Assembly: GCF_039680535.1 (NCBI RefSeq) | Contig: NZ_JBDKSS010000013.1 | Location: 1 to 64,000 of the forward strand | DNA from: Parvibaculum sp039680535 | GTDB taxonomy: Bacteria > Pseudomonadota > Alphaproteobacteria > Parvibaculales > Parvibaculaceae | DNA length: 64,000 nt | Direction of reading: 5' to 3' | In this document: one piece after another, positions 52,765-61,511 of the stretch | Layout: each line of letters starts with the position of its first letter | Numbering within the stretch: position 1 is the stretch's first letter | Translations under genes and position numbers: made by a program | Notes under the pieces: generated by a model | The model's input: only the letters and a program-made list of their open reading frames with translations | Told to the model about the DNA's origin: nothing | Database searches by the model: none

Positions 52765-54204
52765 TTGCTTCTTTCCCGTGAACTGCGCCTCCGGCATCTG
52801 ACCGCCTCGGCCATTCTGGCCGTTCTCGTCGCTTCCGGTGCGAACGCCGCACCGCAGACGACGCTTTCGCCGCAGCCCGCGGCGGTTGCTCAGTCTGCGA
52901 AACCGGGCGCCGATCCGCGTCCTGTCGCGCCAAATCCGCAAGCGCCGGAAATGTTCCGCCTTTCCAACGGCATGGATGTACTCGTCATCCCGGATCACCG
53001 CGCGCCGGTCGTCACCCACATGGTCTGGTACCGGGTCGGCGCCGCCGACGAGACGCCGGGCAAGACAGGCCTCGCGCATTTCCTCGAACATCTGATGTTC
53101 AAGGGGACGGAGAAGATCGCGCCCGGCGAGTTCTCCAAGACGGTCGCCCGCAATGGCGGGCAGGACAACGCCTTCACCAATTACGACTTCACGGCCTATT
53201 ACCAGGCGATCGCGAAGGACCGCCTTCCGCTCGTGATGGGGATGGAGGCGGACCGCATGACGGGCCTGCGCCTCACCGACAAGGAAGTCTTGCCCGAGCG
53301 CGATGTCATCATCGAAGAGCTTCGCATGCGCATCGAGAATGAGCCGGTGGCGCTGCTGCAATCCGCGATGAACGCGAAGCTCTACGGCAGGCACCCCTAT
53401 GGCCGCGACGTGATCGGCGAGAAGGCGGAAGTCGAGAAGCTTTCGACCGCCGATGCGCTCGATTTCTATCGCCGCTTCTATACGCCGAACAACGCCATCC
53501 TGATCGTCGCGGGCGACATCACCGGCGCCGAGCTGAAGCCGCTGGCCGAGAAATATTACGGCCACATCGGCGATCGTGCTCCGACCTATGTTCCCAAACG
53601 CCCGGCCGTCCAGTGGCCGCAGTCGCCCGAGCGTGTCACGCTGCGCGATCCGCGCGTACAGGAGCCCACCTGGTTGCGCTTCTATCCCGCGCCTTCGCAG
53701 GCCCAGGCCGGCCCTCGCGCGGCAGCCGCGCTCGACGTTCTCGCTGAAATTCTCGGCGGCGGTACCACGAGCCGCCTCTATCAGGCGCTCGTCGTCCGCG
53801 ACAAGGTCGCGACCGCGGTCCAGTCCTGGTACGACGGCGGCAATCTCGATGCGGGCGATTTCGGCGTTTATGCGCTGCCGCGCCTCGGCGGAAACCTTGC
53901 CGATTCCGAAAAGGCGATTGCGGCCGAGATCGCACGTCTTCTGAAGGACGGGGTCTCCGCGGAGGAACTCGACCGGGCAAAGACGCAGCTTGTCGCGAGC
54001 GACATCTATGCCCGCGATACGCAGCAGACGCTCGCATATACCTATGGCAGCGCGTTGATGACGGGCGTTTCCGCCCGCGAGGTCTTCGAGTGGCCCGACT
54101 TCATCCGCGCGGTCACCGCCGAGGATGTGCTCGCCGCCGCGCACGGAATTTTCGACAAGGCAAACACGGTCACGGGCGAACTTCTGCCGGAGGAAAAGAA
54201 ATGA
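52765..54204 (+). CDS. M16 family zinc peptidase, catalytic member
   Basis: A 479-residue processing-peptidase-like protein. It has a Sec signal peptide (cleavage near SGANA) after a TTG start; no ATG or GTG fits before residue 63, and GGAG lies about 8 nt upstream. The inverted zinc motif HFLEH (H105, E108, H109) is intact. The second M16 domain follows at about 250-430. The stop overlaps the start of its partner (ATGA), which lacks the motif, so the two likely form a mitochondrial-processing-peptidase-like heterodimer in the periplasm. Confidence 0.92.
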   Translation: MLLSRELRLRHLTASAILAVLVASGANAAPQTTLSPQPAAVAQSAKPGADPRPVAPNPQAPEMFRLSNGMDVLVIPDHRAPVVTHMVWYRVGAADETPGKTGLAHFLEHLMFKGTEKIAPGEFSKTVARNGGQDNAFTNYDFTAYYQAIAKDRLPLVMGMEADRMTGLRLTDKEVLPERDVIIEELRMRIENEPVALLQSAMNAKLYGRHPYGRDVIGEKAEVEKLSTADALDFYRRFYTPNNAILIVAGDITGAELKPLAEKYYGHIGDRAPTYVPKRPAVQWPQSPERVTLRDPRVQEPTWLRFYPAPSQAQAGPRAAAALDVLAEILGGGTTSRLYQALVVRDKVATAVQSWYDGGNLDAGDFGVYALPRLGGNLADSEKAIAAEIARLLKDGVSAEELDRAKTQLVASDIYARDTQQTLAYTYGSALMTGVSAREVFEWPDFIRAVTAEDVLAAAHGIFDKANTVTGELLPEEKK

Positions 54205-55601
54205 TGCGCCGGCGTCTTCTCTCTTTCTGTGCCGCGTTTGCGGCTTTCGTCCTTGTCGCCGCGCCTGCGGAAGCGATGAAGATCGAGCGCGTGGTGAGTC
54301 CCGGCGGCATCGAGGCGTGGCTCGTCGAGGAAACGGCGGTGCCGGTCATCGTCATGAATGTTTCCTGGGAGGGCGGTTCCGCCAGCGATCCCAGGGGCAA
54401 GGAAGGGCTCGCCAATCTGGCCTCCGGTCTCTTCGATGAAGGCGCGGGCGATCTCGATTCTGAAACGTTCCAGAAGAAGCTTGCGGCCACCGGCGCGGTC
54501 ATGAGTTTTTCCGAGGATCGGGATTATTTCGAGGCGAGCTTCAAGACACTCGCGGATAAGCGTGACGATGCTTTCGCGCTGTTCGGGCTGGCGGTTACAA
54601 AACCTCGCTTCGACCCGGAAGCGGTGGAGCGCATCCGCGCCCAGATCGCCAGCATCATTGCGCGGAACATGGAAGAACCCGGCTGGATCGCCGCGCAGGG
54701 CTGGTACAAGGCGGCCTTTGGCAACCACCCCTATGCGCGTCCGAGCGACGGTACGCTGAAGTCGCTTGCCGGGCTTACCCAGGCAGACCTTCACGCCTTC
54801 AAGCGCAACGTGCTCGCGCGCGACAACATGAAGATTGCGGTCGTCGGCCCGATCACGCCCGCAGAGCTTGCGGCGCTGCTCGACAAGACCTTCGGCGCGC
54901 TGCCGGCGCATGCGCAACTGCCGAAGGTCTCGGAAGTGAAGGTGGCGGCGAAGGACAGGATTGTCGTCGAGAAGCGGCCCTTCCCGCAAAGCGTCGTGAT
55001 CTTCGGACGACAGGGCCTGAAGCGCGCCGATCCGGATTTCGTGCCTGCCTTCATCATGAATTATGTGCTTGGCGGCGGCAGCTTTTCCTCGCGGCTGATG
55101 GAAGAGGTGCGCGAGAAGAGGGGCCTCGCCTATTCGGTATCGAGCTATCTCGCGCCACTCCGCCACGGCGCGCTGATGATGGGTGAACTCGGCACCAAGA
55201 ACGCGAGCGTCGGTCTTTCGCTATCGCTGATCCGCAAGGAGCTTGCGCGTATGGCGGCTGGCGGCGTCACCGACAAGGAACTTGCCGACGCCAAGACCTA
55301 TCTGACGGGTTCCTATCCGCTGCGCTTCAATTCCAACGGCAAGATCGCGAACGAGCTCATCGGCATCCAGACCGAAAATCTCGGCATCGATTATGTGGAT
55401 CGCCGCAACGCCATGATCGAAGCCGTGACGAAGGAGGACATCGCCCGCGTCGCGAAGAGACTCCTGGCCGGCGGCGGCCTCATCGTCTCGATCGTTGGCG
55501 AACCCAACATGTCGGAAAAGCTCCCCGAGGGGACGAAGCTCCGTCCCATGCCCGAGCCCACGGGGCGGCCGACCGAAGGGGTGCCCGGCGCCTCGCAGTA
55601 G
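54201..55601 (+). CDS. M16 family peptidase, non-catalytic partner
   Basis: A 466-residue M16-like protein with a Sec signal peptide (ending near PAEA). Where HxxEH should be, the sequence reads GLANLASGLFDEG (69-81), so no zinc site forms. The C-terminal domain keeps the substrate-contacting arginine/tyrosine pair region (EEVREKRGLAYSVSSYL). Overlap with the catalytic subunit gene indicates equal translation of the two subunits. ATG at 54201 is followed immediately by another ATG at 54204. Confidence 0.92.
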   Translation: MMRRRLLSFCAAFAAFVLVAAPAEAMKIERVVSPGGIEAWLVEETAVPVIVMNVSWEGGSASDPRGKEGLANLASGLFDEGAGDLDSETFQKKLAATGAVMSFSEDRDYFEASFKTLADKRDDAFALFGLAVTKPRFDPEAVERIRAQIASIIARNMEEPGWIAAQGWYKAAFGNHPYARPSDGTLKSLAGLTQADLHAFKRNVLARDNMKIAVVGPITPAELAALLDKTFGALPAHAQLPKVSEVKVAAKDRIVVEKRPFPQSVVIFGRQGLKRADPDFVPAFIMNYVLGGGSFSSRLMEEVREKRGLAYSVSSYLAPLRHGALMMGELGTKNASVGLSLSLIRKELARMAAGGVTDKELADAKTYLTGSYPLRFNSNGKIANELIGIQTENLGIDYVDRRNAMIEAVTKEDIARVAKRLLAGGGLIVSIVGEPNMSEKLPEGTKLRPMPEPTGRPTEGVPGASQ

Positions 55602-55740
55602 TGCAGTCTGCCTCGAAATGGTCATGATCGCTGTTGATGCTGCTTACCAAGGGTTATTGTTAAATCAGTAAACCCGAGGGAGCGCCCGGACCGATTCTCG
55701 GTTGAACCGGGCCATCTGCTGCGGAACCAAAGAGCGAGCC

Positions 55741-57072
55741 ATGTCTCAGACGAGCCTGCCTTACGAACAGAATGTCGATGCCTGCTTCGAGGAAAAGATC
55801 GGTGCGGGCGGTCTTTCCCCCGCAGCCTATGCCGGTGCATTGAGAGAGGCCGAAGGCGCGCTTGCCTGGTTGCGCGAGTCCTACCGCGACAGTTCGCTTG
55901 CGCTGCTGCATCTGCCCGAGCGCAAGCACGACCTCGAGCCCTTGCGCGCCGCGGCGGCAAAGCTTCTCGACAATACGACCGATCTCTTCGTACTCGGCAC
56001 GGGCGGCTCATCGCTCGGCGGGCAGGCGCTTGCCCAGCTGACGAGCTGGGGCACGCAGGGCCATGTGCAGAAGAGCCCGCGAATCTTCTTCCTCGACAAT
56101 CTCGATGCCCAGACCATGCAGGCCGCGATCTCGTCCTGCGATCTCAGGACGACGCGCTTCCTCGTCGTCTCGAAGTCGGGCGGAACGGTCGAGACCTCGA
56201 TCCAGACGCTGGCCGCGATGACCGCCATCGAAAAAGCGGGCGGCGGAAAATACATGAAGCATCATTTCGTGGTGCTGACCGAGCCCGCGCAGCACGGCAA
56301 GGCCAATCCACTACGCGCGCTTGCCGAGAAATACGGCTTCGCGACGCTGGAGCACGACACCGGAGTCGGCGGCCGCTATTCGGTGCTGACCAATGTGGGC
56401 CTGCTTCCGGCGCATATTCTCGGCCTTGATGTCGAAGCCGTGCGCGCCGGCGCGGGCGAAGTGCTGGCGCCGATTCTCGCCGGCAAGCCCGCAGCCGAAG
56501 TGGCGCCCGCCGTGGGCGCCGCCCTGTCGCTGGCGTTGCAGCGCGAGAAAGGCGCGAACCTTTCGGTCTTCATGGCCTATGCCGACCGGCTGGAACGCTT
56601 CCTTGCCTGGCACGCGCAGCTTTGGGCGGAGAGCCTCGGCAAGAGCGGCCACGGCACCACGCCCGTACGCGCCATCGGACCGGTCGATCAGCACAGCCAG
56701 TTGCAGCTCTATCTCGGCGGACCGAAGGACAAGATGTATTCGGTTTTCCTGACCGAAACGGCGGGCGAGGGGTTGGAGGTCGCGGAAAGCTTTGCGGATG
56801 AACCTGCTTTCGCGTCGCTCGCGGGCCACCACATCGGCGATCTCGTCGATGCCGAGGCGCGCGCCACGGTCGATACGCTGATCCGCAACGGTCGCCCGGT
56901 CCGCACCTTCAAGCTCGGGACGCTTTGCGAACGCACGCTCGGCGCGCTGCTCATGCATTTCATGCTTGAGACGATCATCGCCGGAAAGATGCTCGGCATC
57001 GATCCCTTCGATCAGCCGGCCGTCGAGGAAGGCAAGATCCTCGCCAAGAAATATCTGGCGGAGATGAAATAG
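55741..57072 (+). CDS. pgi: Glucose-6-phosphate isomerase
   Basis: A 443-residue sugar isomerase, shorter than the E. coli enzyme. The first SIS domain has LGTGGSSLGGQAL and the phosphate loop SKSGGTVETSIQTL; the second has ESLGKSGHGTTPVRAIGPVDQHSQLQLYLGG-type blocks with the catalytic glutamate and histidine region, and the C-terminal lysine is in AVEEGKILAKKYL. It interconverts glucose-6-phosphate and fructose-6-phosphate. ATG 55741 (MSQTSLPYEQ) is preferred over the upstream in-frame ATG at 55702. Confidence 0.92.
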   Translation: MSQTSLPYEQNVDACFEEKIGAGGLSPAAYAGALREAEGALAWLRESYRDSSLALLHLPERKHDLEPLRAAAAKLLDNTTDLFVLGTGGSSLGGQALAQLTSWGTQGHVQKSPRIFFLDNLDAQTMQAAISSCDLRTTRFLVVSKSGGTVETSIQTLAAMTAIEKAGGGKYMKHHFVVLTEPAQHGKANPLRALAEKYGFATLEHDTGVGGRYSVLTNVGLLPAHILGLDVEAVRAGAGEVLAPILAGKPAAEVAPAVGAALSLALQREKGANLSVFMAYADRLERFLAWHAQLWAESLGKSGHGTTPVRAIGPVDQHSQLQLYLGGPKDKMYSVFLTETAGEGLEVAESFADEPAFASLAGHHIGDLVDAEARATVDTLIRNGRPVRTFKLGTLCERTLGALLMHFMLETIIAGKMLGIDPFDQPAVEEGKILAKKYLAEMK

Positions 57073-57076
57073 TTCC

Positions 57077-58897
57077 ATGGGCGTCATTCACCGTCTCAGC
57101 GAGGGAACGATCAACCGCATCGCCGCAGGCGAAGTGGTGGAGCGGCCTGCGAGCGCGGTGAAGGAGCTCGTGGAAAATGCTCTCGACGCGGGCGCGCGCC
57201 ATATCGACATCGTCATCTCCGGCGGCGGGCGCGAGCTCATCCGCATCACGGATGATGGTTGCGGCATGTCGGCAGAGGATCTCGCACTTGCCATCGAGCG
57301 CCATGCGACATCGAAACTGCGCATGGACGAGACGGGGCGCGAGGATCTTCTCGACATCGCGACGCTCGGCTTTCGCGGCGAGGCACTTCCCTCGATCGGC
57401 GCGGTGGCGCGTCTGTCGATCCTCGCCCGCGTCGCGGGCAGCGACACCGCGCATCGCGTGACCGTCGAAGGCGGGCATGTGTCGTCGGTGGAGCCCGCCG
57501 CCGGACCCGTCGGCACGCGCATCGAAGTGCGCGATCTTTTCTTCGCCACGCCCGCGCGCTTGAAGTTTCTCAAGGGCGAGCGTGCGGAAGCGCTTGCCGT
57601 CACGGAAATCGTGAAGCGCCTCGCCATGGCGCATCCGGAAGTTGCCTTCTCGCTCACGAGCGAAACACGCAACATTCTTCGCCTCGAAGCCGAGATGCCG
57701 GGCGAGGTGGGGCGGCTCGGCCGTCTCGGCGCGATCATGGGACGCGATTTCGCGGAGAACGCGCTTGCCATCAATGCCATGCGCGACGGTATCGCGCTTT
57801 CGGGCTTTGCCGGCTTGCCGACCTATAATCGCGGCACGGCCCAGATGCAGTTTCTCTTCGTCAATGGCCGCCCGGTGCGCGACAAGCTCGTCATCGGCGC
57901 GGTGCGCGGCGCCTATGCCGACTATCTTGCACGCGACCGTCATCCGGCGGTTGCGCTCTTCGTCGATCTCGATCCGCGCGAGGTCGATGTGAACGTGCAT
58001 CCGGCGAAATCCGAAGTGCGCTTCCGTGACGCGGCGCTGGTGCGCGGCCTCATCGTCGGTGCGCTCCGCCATGCGCTGCACGAGGCGGGGCATCGCGCTT
58101 CGACGACAGTCGCCGACGCCGCGTTAGGCGCGCTGCGGCCTGTTGCGCAGCCTGTCTTTTCGGGCGGCGGATTTACACGCAGCTATGCGCCGATGCAGAC
58201 GCCGGGCGTCGCCGAAACCGCGCCGGGCTGGCAGGGTGCCTTTGCCGATCTCGGTGGGCAGGCCGCCCGTGTCGTCATGGAGGCGGCAACCGATGCGCCG
58301 TCTCCTTCTGCCGAGAACCTGCCGCTCGGCGTTGCGCGCGGTCAGCTTCACGAGACCTACATTGTTGCGCAGACGGCGGATGGCATCGTCATCGTGGACC
58401 AGCATGCCGCGCATGAACGCCTTGTCTATGAACGCATGAAAAAGGCGATGGCGGAACGCGGCGTCGCGCGGCAGATGTTGCTGATCCCCGAAGTCGTCGA
58501 ACTCGACGAAGCGGAAGCAGAGCGCCTCGTCGCACGCGCGGGCGAACTTTCCGAACTCGGCTTCGTGCTCGAAGGCTTCGGTCCGGGCGCGGTCGCCGTG
58601 CGTGAGGTGCCGGCGATCTTCGGCAAGCTCGATGTCGCGGGCCTCGTGCGCGATCTCGCCGACGATCTGTCGGAGATGGATGAAGCCCTGTCGCTCAAGG
58701 AAAGGCTCGAAGACGTTTGCGGCACCATCGCCTGTCACGGTTCCGTGCGCTCCGGCCGCCGGCTCACAGCCGAGGAAATGAATGCGCTCCTGCGCGAGAT
58801 GGAAGTGACGCCCCATTCCGGCCAGTGCAATCATGGCCGCCCGACCTATGTCGAACTGAAGCTCACCGATATCGAAAGATTGTTCGGTCGGCGCTGA
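57077..58897 (+). CDS. mutL: DNA mismatch repair protein MutL
   Basis: A 606-residue GHKL ATPase. N-terminal motifs: VVERPASAVKELVENALDAG, DDGCGM, GFRGEALPSIG. After a linker (about 340-420) the C-terminal domain carries DQHAAHERLVYE (from D441), the metal-binding motif of nicking MutL proteins, plus ACHGSVRSGR and QCNHGRPT. E. coli-type MutL lacks this site, so this protein should be an endonuclease working without MutH. It starts 4 bp after pgi. Confidence 0.95.
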   Translation: MGVIHRLSEGTINRIAAGEVVERPASAVKELVENALDAGARHIDIVISGGGRELIRITDDGCGMSAEDLALAIERHATSKLRMDETGREDLLDIATLGFRGEALPSIGAVARLSILARVAGSDTAHRVTVEGGHVSSVEPAAGPVGTRIEVRDLFFATPARLKFLKGERAEALAVTEIVKRLAMAHPEVAFSLTSETRNILRLEAEMPGEVGRLGRLGAIMGRDFAENALAINAMRDGIALSGFAGLPTYNRGTAQMQFLFVNGRPVRDKLVIGAVRGAYADYLARDRHPAVALFVDLDPREVDVNVHPAKSEVRFRDAALVRGLIVGALRHALHEAGHRASTTVADAALGALRPVAQPVFSGGGFTRSYAPMQTPGVAETAPGWQGAFADLGGQAARVVMEAATDAPSPSAENLPLGVARGQLHETYIVAQTADGIVIVDQHAAHERLVYERMKKAMAERGVARQMLLIPEVVELDEAEAERLVARAGELSELGFVLEGFGPGAVAVREVPAIFGKLDVAGLVRDLADDLSEMDEALSLKERLEDVCGTIACHGSVRSGRRLTAEEMNALLREMEVTPHSGQCNHGRPTYVELKLTDIERLFGRR

Positions 58898-58901
58898 GCG
58901 C

Positions 58902-59624
58902 CTAGCGGATCAGGTCTTCCAGAAACGTTCTGAGATCGTCCGTCGCGTGATGCACATGCGCCGCCTCGCCGCCTTCATGCGAAAGCCGCTGATAGCGTTC
59001 CGTTCCGCCTTCGACCGTGGGGCGGACCCAGACCGTCTTCATGCCGAGGTCATGCGGGATTTCGAGGTTGCGCGGAATGTCCTCGAACATGGCAGCGCGC
59101 TCCGGCGCAATGCCGCTTTCCAGCACGAAGCGCTCATAGGCCTCGCGCATCGGCTTCGGCTTGTAGCCGGTCGAGACGATGTCGTAGATGCCGTCGAACA
59201 CATGCGCGATGCCGAGCTGGCCCACCACGTTCCTCGCATGCGTCATCGAACCATTGGTGAAAATGATCTTCCGCCCCGGAAGGCTTGCAATGGCGCGGCC
59301 GAGCGCGTCGTCGGGGGCGACGACGCTCACATCGATGTCGTGGACATGGGCGAGGAAGCGCCCGGGTTCGATCCCGTGGACGGCCATGAGGCCGGCGAGT
59401 GTCGTCCCGTGCTCGACATAGAAATCCTTCTGCACCCGCTTCGCTTCCACCGCGTCGACATCGAGCGCCTGCATGATGAATTCGCACATCTTCACGTCGA
59501 TCTGCGCGAAGAGATCGCATTCCGGCGGATAAAGCGTGTTGTCGAGGTCGAAGACCCAATGCTCCACATGCGCGAAATCGGCAGCGCGATGCATGGGGCG
59601 GACTGGCTTGGTTGACGAATTCAT
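58902..59624 (-). CDS. Pyrimidine 5'-nucleotidase (HAD family)
   Basis: A 240-residue HAD hydrolase of the SDT1/YjjG-like group. Nucleophile D26 and acid D28 sit in VFDLDNTLYPP; motif II is IIFTNGSMTHA; motif III/IV region is GYKPKPMREAYER then AAMFEDIPRNLE. It dephosphorylates UMP/CMP or related metabolites. ATG 59624 is used; ATG 59594 is possible. Convergent with mutL (4 bp gap), divergent from the DUF2336 gene. Confidence 0.88.
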   Translation of the reverse strand: MNSSTKPVRPMHRAADFAHVEHWVFDLDNTLYPPECDLFAQIDVKMCEFIMQALDVDAVEAKRVQKDFYVEHGTTLAGLMAVHGIEPGRFLAHVHDIDVSVVAPDDALGRAIASLPGRKIIFTNGSMTHARNVVGQLGIAHVFDGIYDIVSTGYKPKPMREAYERFVLESGIAPERAAMFEDIPRNLEIPHDLGMKTVWVRPTVEGGTERYQRLSHEGGEAAHVHHATDDLRTFLEDLIR

Positions 59625-59711
59625 GAGGCTCGGCCCGGAAGGGATCGGAAGCAGCCCATATGTGGCGCGTCGGCCAGCTTCTGACAAGTTGATTCAAGGT
59701 GAGGGTAATTC

Positions 59712-59726
59712 TTAACGGCCCTTTAA
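59712..59726 (+). promoter_or_regulatory. Perfect CtrA-type box (TTAA-N7-TTAA)
   Basis: TTAA cggccct TTAA fits the CtrA recognition consensus exactly and lies 36 bp before the ATG of the DUF2336 gene, in the divergent promoter region. In this GC-rich sequence such a site is uncommon. CtrA binding is inference from the consensus. Confidence 0.5.
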
Positions 59727-59762
59727 TGACCCGCCGGGAGAATCGCCACATTGGAGAGCCCG

Positions 59763-61028
59763 ATGCCGCTGACGCGCCTGAAGCAGATTTTCTCCCGCCG
59801 CAAACTCCCCCGGGACTTGCGCTACGAAGACGCGCGCCTGGCCCTCGAGAGCCGGTCCCTGGAGATCAAGCGCGAGCTTGCCGCCCGAACGGACGCGCCG
59901 CCCGAGACGCTCTACTATCTCGCGGGTGATGATGACGCCTCCATCCGCACCCTTGTCGCGGCCAATCCGGCGACGCCCATTCAGGCCGACGAACTTCTTC
60001 AGATCGATGCCGACGGCGAGGTGCGCTCTGAGCTTGCGCGCAAGATCGGCCGCATCGTTCCCGACATGGACGAGGGTGAACGCCGCCAGGTGCGCGACCG
60101 CATGCTGGTGCTGCTCGAAAAGCTCGCGCAGGATGAGCTTGCCCGCGTCCGCCGCATCGTCGCGGAGGAAATCAAGTCCTGTCCGCATATCCCGAAGCGC
60201 ATAGCGCTCCGCCTCGCCCGCGATGCGGAAGTCATGGTCTGCGGGCCGGTGCTCGAATATTCGCCGCTCCTTTCCGATGAGGATCTCGTCGAGATCGTGG
60301 CGACGACGCGGGTTCACGGCGCGCTGGAAGCCATCGCGCGGCGCCGCAATGTGAGCGCCGGCGTTGCCGATGCCATCGTCGCCACGCTCGACATTCCGGC
60401 GGTGGCGCAGCTTCTCGCCAATCCGCGCGCCGATATCCGCGAGGAGACGCTCGACAAGGTGATCCGCGAGGCGGCGACCATCGAGGCGTGGCACCTGCCG
60501 CTGGTCATGCGGCCATCGCTCTCGCTTCGCGCAATCCGCCGTATCGCCGTTTTCGTCTCCCGCGCGCTGGTGGATGAAATCGGCCGTCATCATCATCTCG
60601 ATGCGGAAACGCAGACCTGGCTCAAGGCGCGCGCGCAGTCGCGCATCGAGGAACGGCCGGTCGAGGATGCGACGCCGGACGCGGCAGCCGCCGCGATCAG
60701 GAAGGCCTTTGCGGCGGGAAGTCTCGGCGACGATCAGATCACCAAGGCGGCTTCCTTGAAACAGAAGGGCGCGGTGGCGCTCGCTCTGTCGCTTCTCTGC
60801 GCTGCGCCGGAAGAAGCCATTCTGCGGGCGATCGAGGTCAAGAGCGGCAAGGGCATTGCGGCGATCTGCTGGCGCGCGGGCCTTGCCATGCGCACGGCGC
60901 TCGCGGTGCAGATCTTCGTTGCCAATGTTCCGGTGGATACGCGCGTTCTTCCGCGCGGCGGCGTCGACTACCCGATGGATGAGGGCGAGATGCTGTGGCA
61001 TCTGCGCTATCTCGGCGTGTTTGGATAG
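59763..61028 (+). CDS. DUF2336 domain-containing protein
   Basis: A 421-residue, helix-rich, soluble protein with HEAT-like repetition over its first 300 residues (LYYLAGDDDASIRTLVAANPATP, then RIVAEEIKSCPHIPKRIALRLARD). This is the DUF2336 pattern, found almost only in alphaproteobacteria and of unknown function. ATG 59763 has GGAGAG upstream; a TTG 12 bp earlier is the alternative. A perfect CtrA-type box in its promoter hints at cell-cycle control. Confidence 0.82.
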   Translation: MPLTRLKQIFSRRKLPRDLRYEDARLALESRSLEIKRELAARTDAPPETLYYLAGDDDASIRTLVAANPATPIQADELLQIDADGEVRSELARKIGRIVPDMDEGERRQVRDRMLVLLEKLAQDELARVRRIVAEEIKSCPHIPKRIALRLARDAEVMVCGPVLEYSPLLSDEDLVEIVATTRVHGALEAIARRRNVSAGVADAIVATLDIPAVAQLLANPRADIREETLDKVIREAATIEAWHLPLVMRPSLSLRAIRRIAVFVSRALVDEIGRHHHLDAETQTWLKARAQSRIEERPVEDATPDAAAAAIRKAFAAGSLGDDQITKAASLKQKGAVALALSLLCAAPEEAILRAIEVKSGKGIAAICWRAGLAMRTALAVQIFVANVPVDTRVLPRGGVDYPMDEGEMLWHLRYLGVFG

Positions 61029-61032
61029 CCCT

Positions 61033-61395
61033 TCAGGGCATGCAGAAAAGCTCTTCCCACGGCCCTTCGCCTGCCTTGCAGGTGAAGGAACTGCCGTCTG
61101 TGCATTCCCAGACCTGCATATGTATGGTCTTCATATAGGTGCATGTCCGCTTGATAGTGCCGATGGATGAGTACTCGTTTTCTATCTTGTTCTGGACAGT
61201 GTTGTATTCGTGAGCGAGGTGGCTGGTCTTTCCCGCCGTAACGACGGGAAGCTCACTCGCCAGGATCATCGGTGCCGTATCGCTATCCGATCCGGTATGC
61301 AGCGCCTTTGCCAGAGATTGCAGCGCTTCGACGGAATTCACCGTGACCTCGGTGCCGATGAAAAGGGTCAAAGGAAATTTCGGCGTATCCGCCAT
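61033..61395 (-). CDS. Small protein of unknown function with C-terminal cysteines
   Basis: A 120-residue protein I do not recognise. GAGG lies 7 nt before its ATG, which supports translation. There is no signal peptide or membrane helix. Four cysteines cluster in the last 40 residues (RTCTYMK, VWECTDGSSF, TCKAGEG, LFCMP), spaced as if to form two disulfides or a metal site. The base composition looks less GC-rich than the flanking genes, as does the intergenic DNA upstream (61396-61511), so recent acquisition is possible. Confidence 0.6.
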   Translation of the reverse strand: MADTPKFPLTLFIGTEVTVNSVEALQSLAKALHTGSDSDTAPMILASELPVVTAGKTSHLAHEYNTVQNKIENEYSSIGTIKRTCTYMKTIHMQVWECTDGSSFTCKAGEGPWEELFCMP

Positions 61396-61511
61396 AGTCG
61401 ACCTCGCCTAAAATGATCCACATCAGGAAAAATCAATCCGAATGCGGATAGTTTATATCCGGACATTATTGTATTTCAAGTAAGGGCGTTATGATTTGCG
61501 GATAATCGAGG

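Noticed and set aside
58890..58903. GGCGCT-AGCGCC palindrome between mutL and the nucleotidase gene
   Set aside because: The loop would be a single base, which cannot form a stable hairpin, and no T run follows.
61445..61461. CGGATA-N5-TATCCG inverted repeat in the AT-rich gap
   Set aside because: Only 6 bp stems without a T run; too short to call a terminator or operator.
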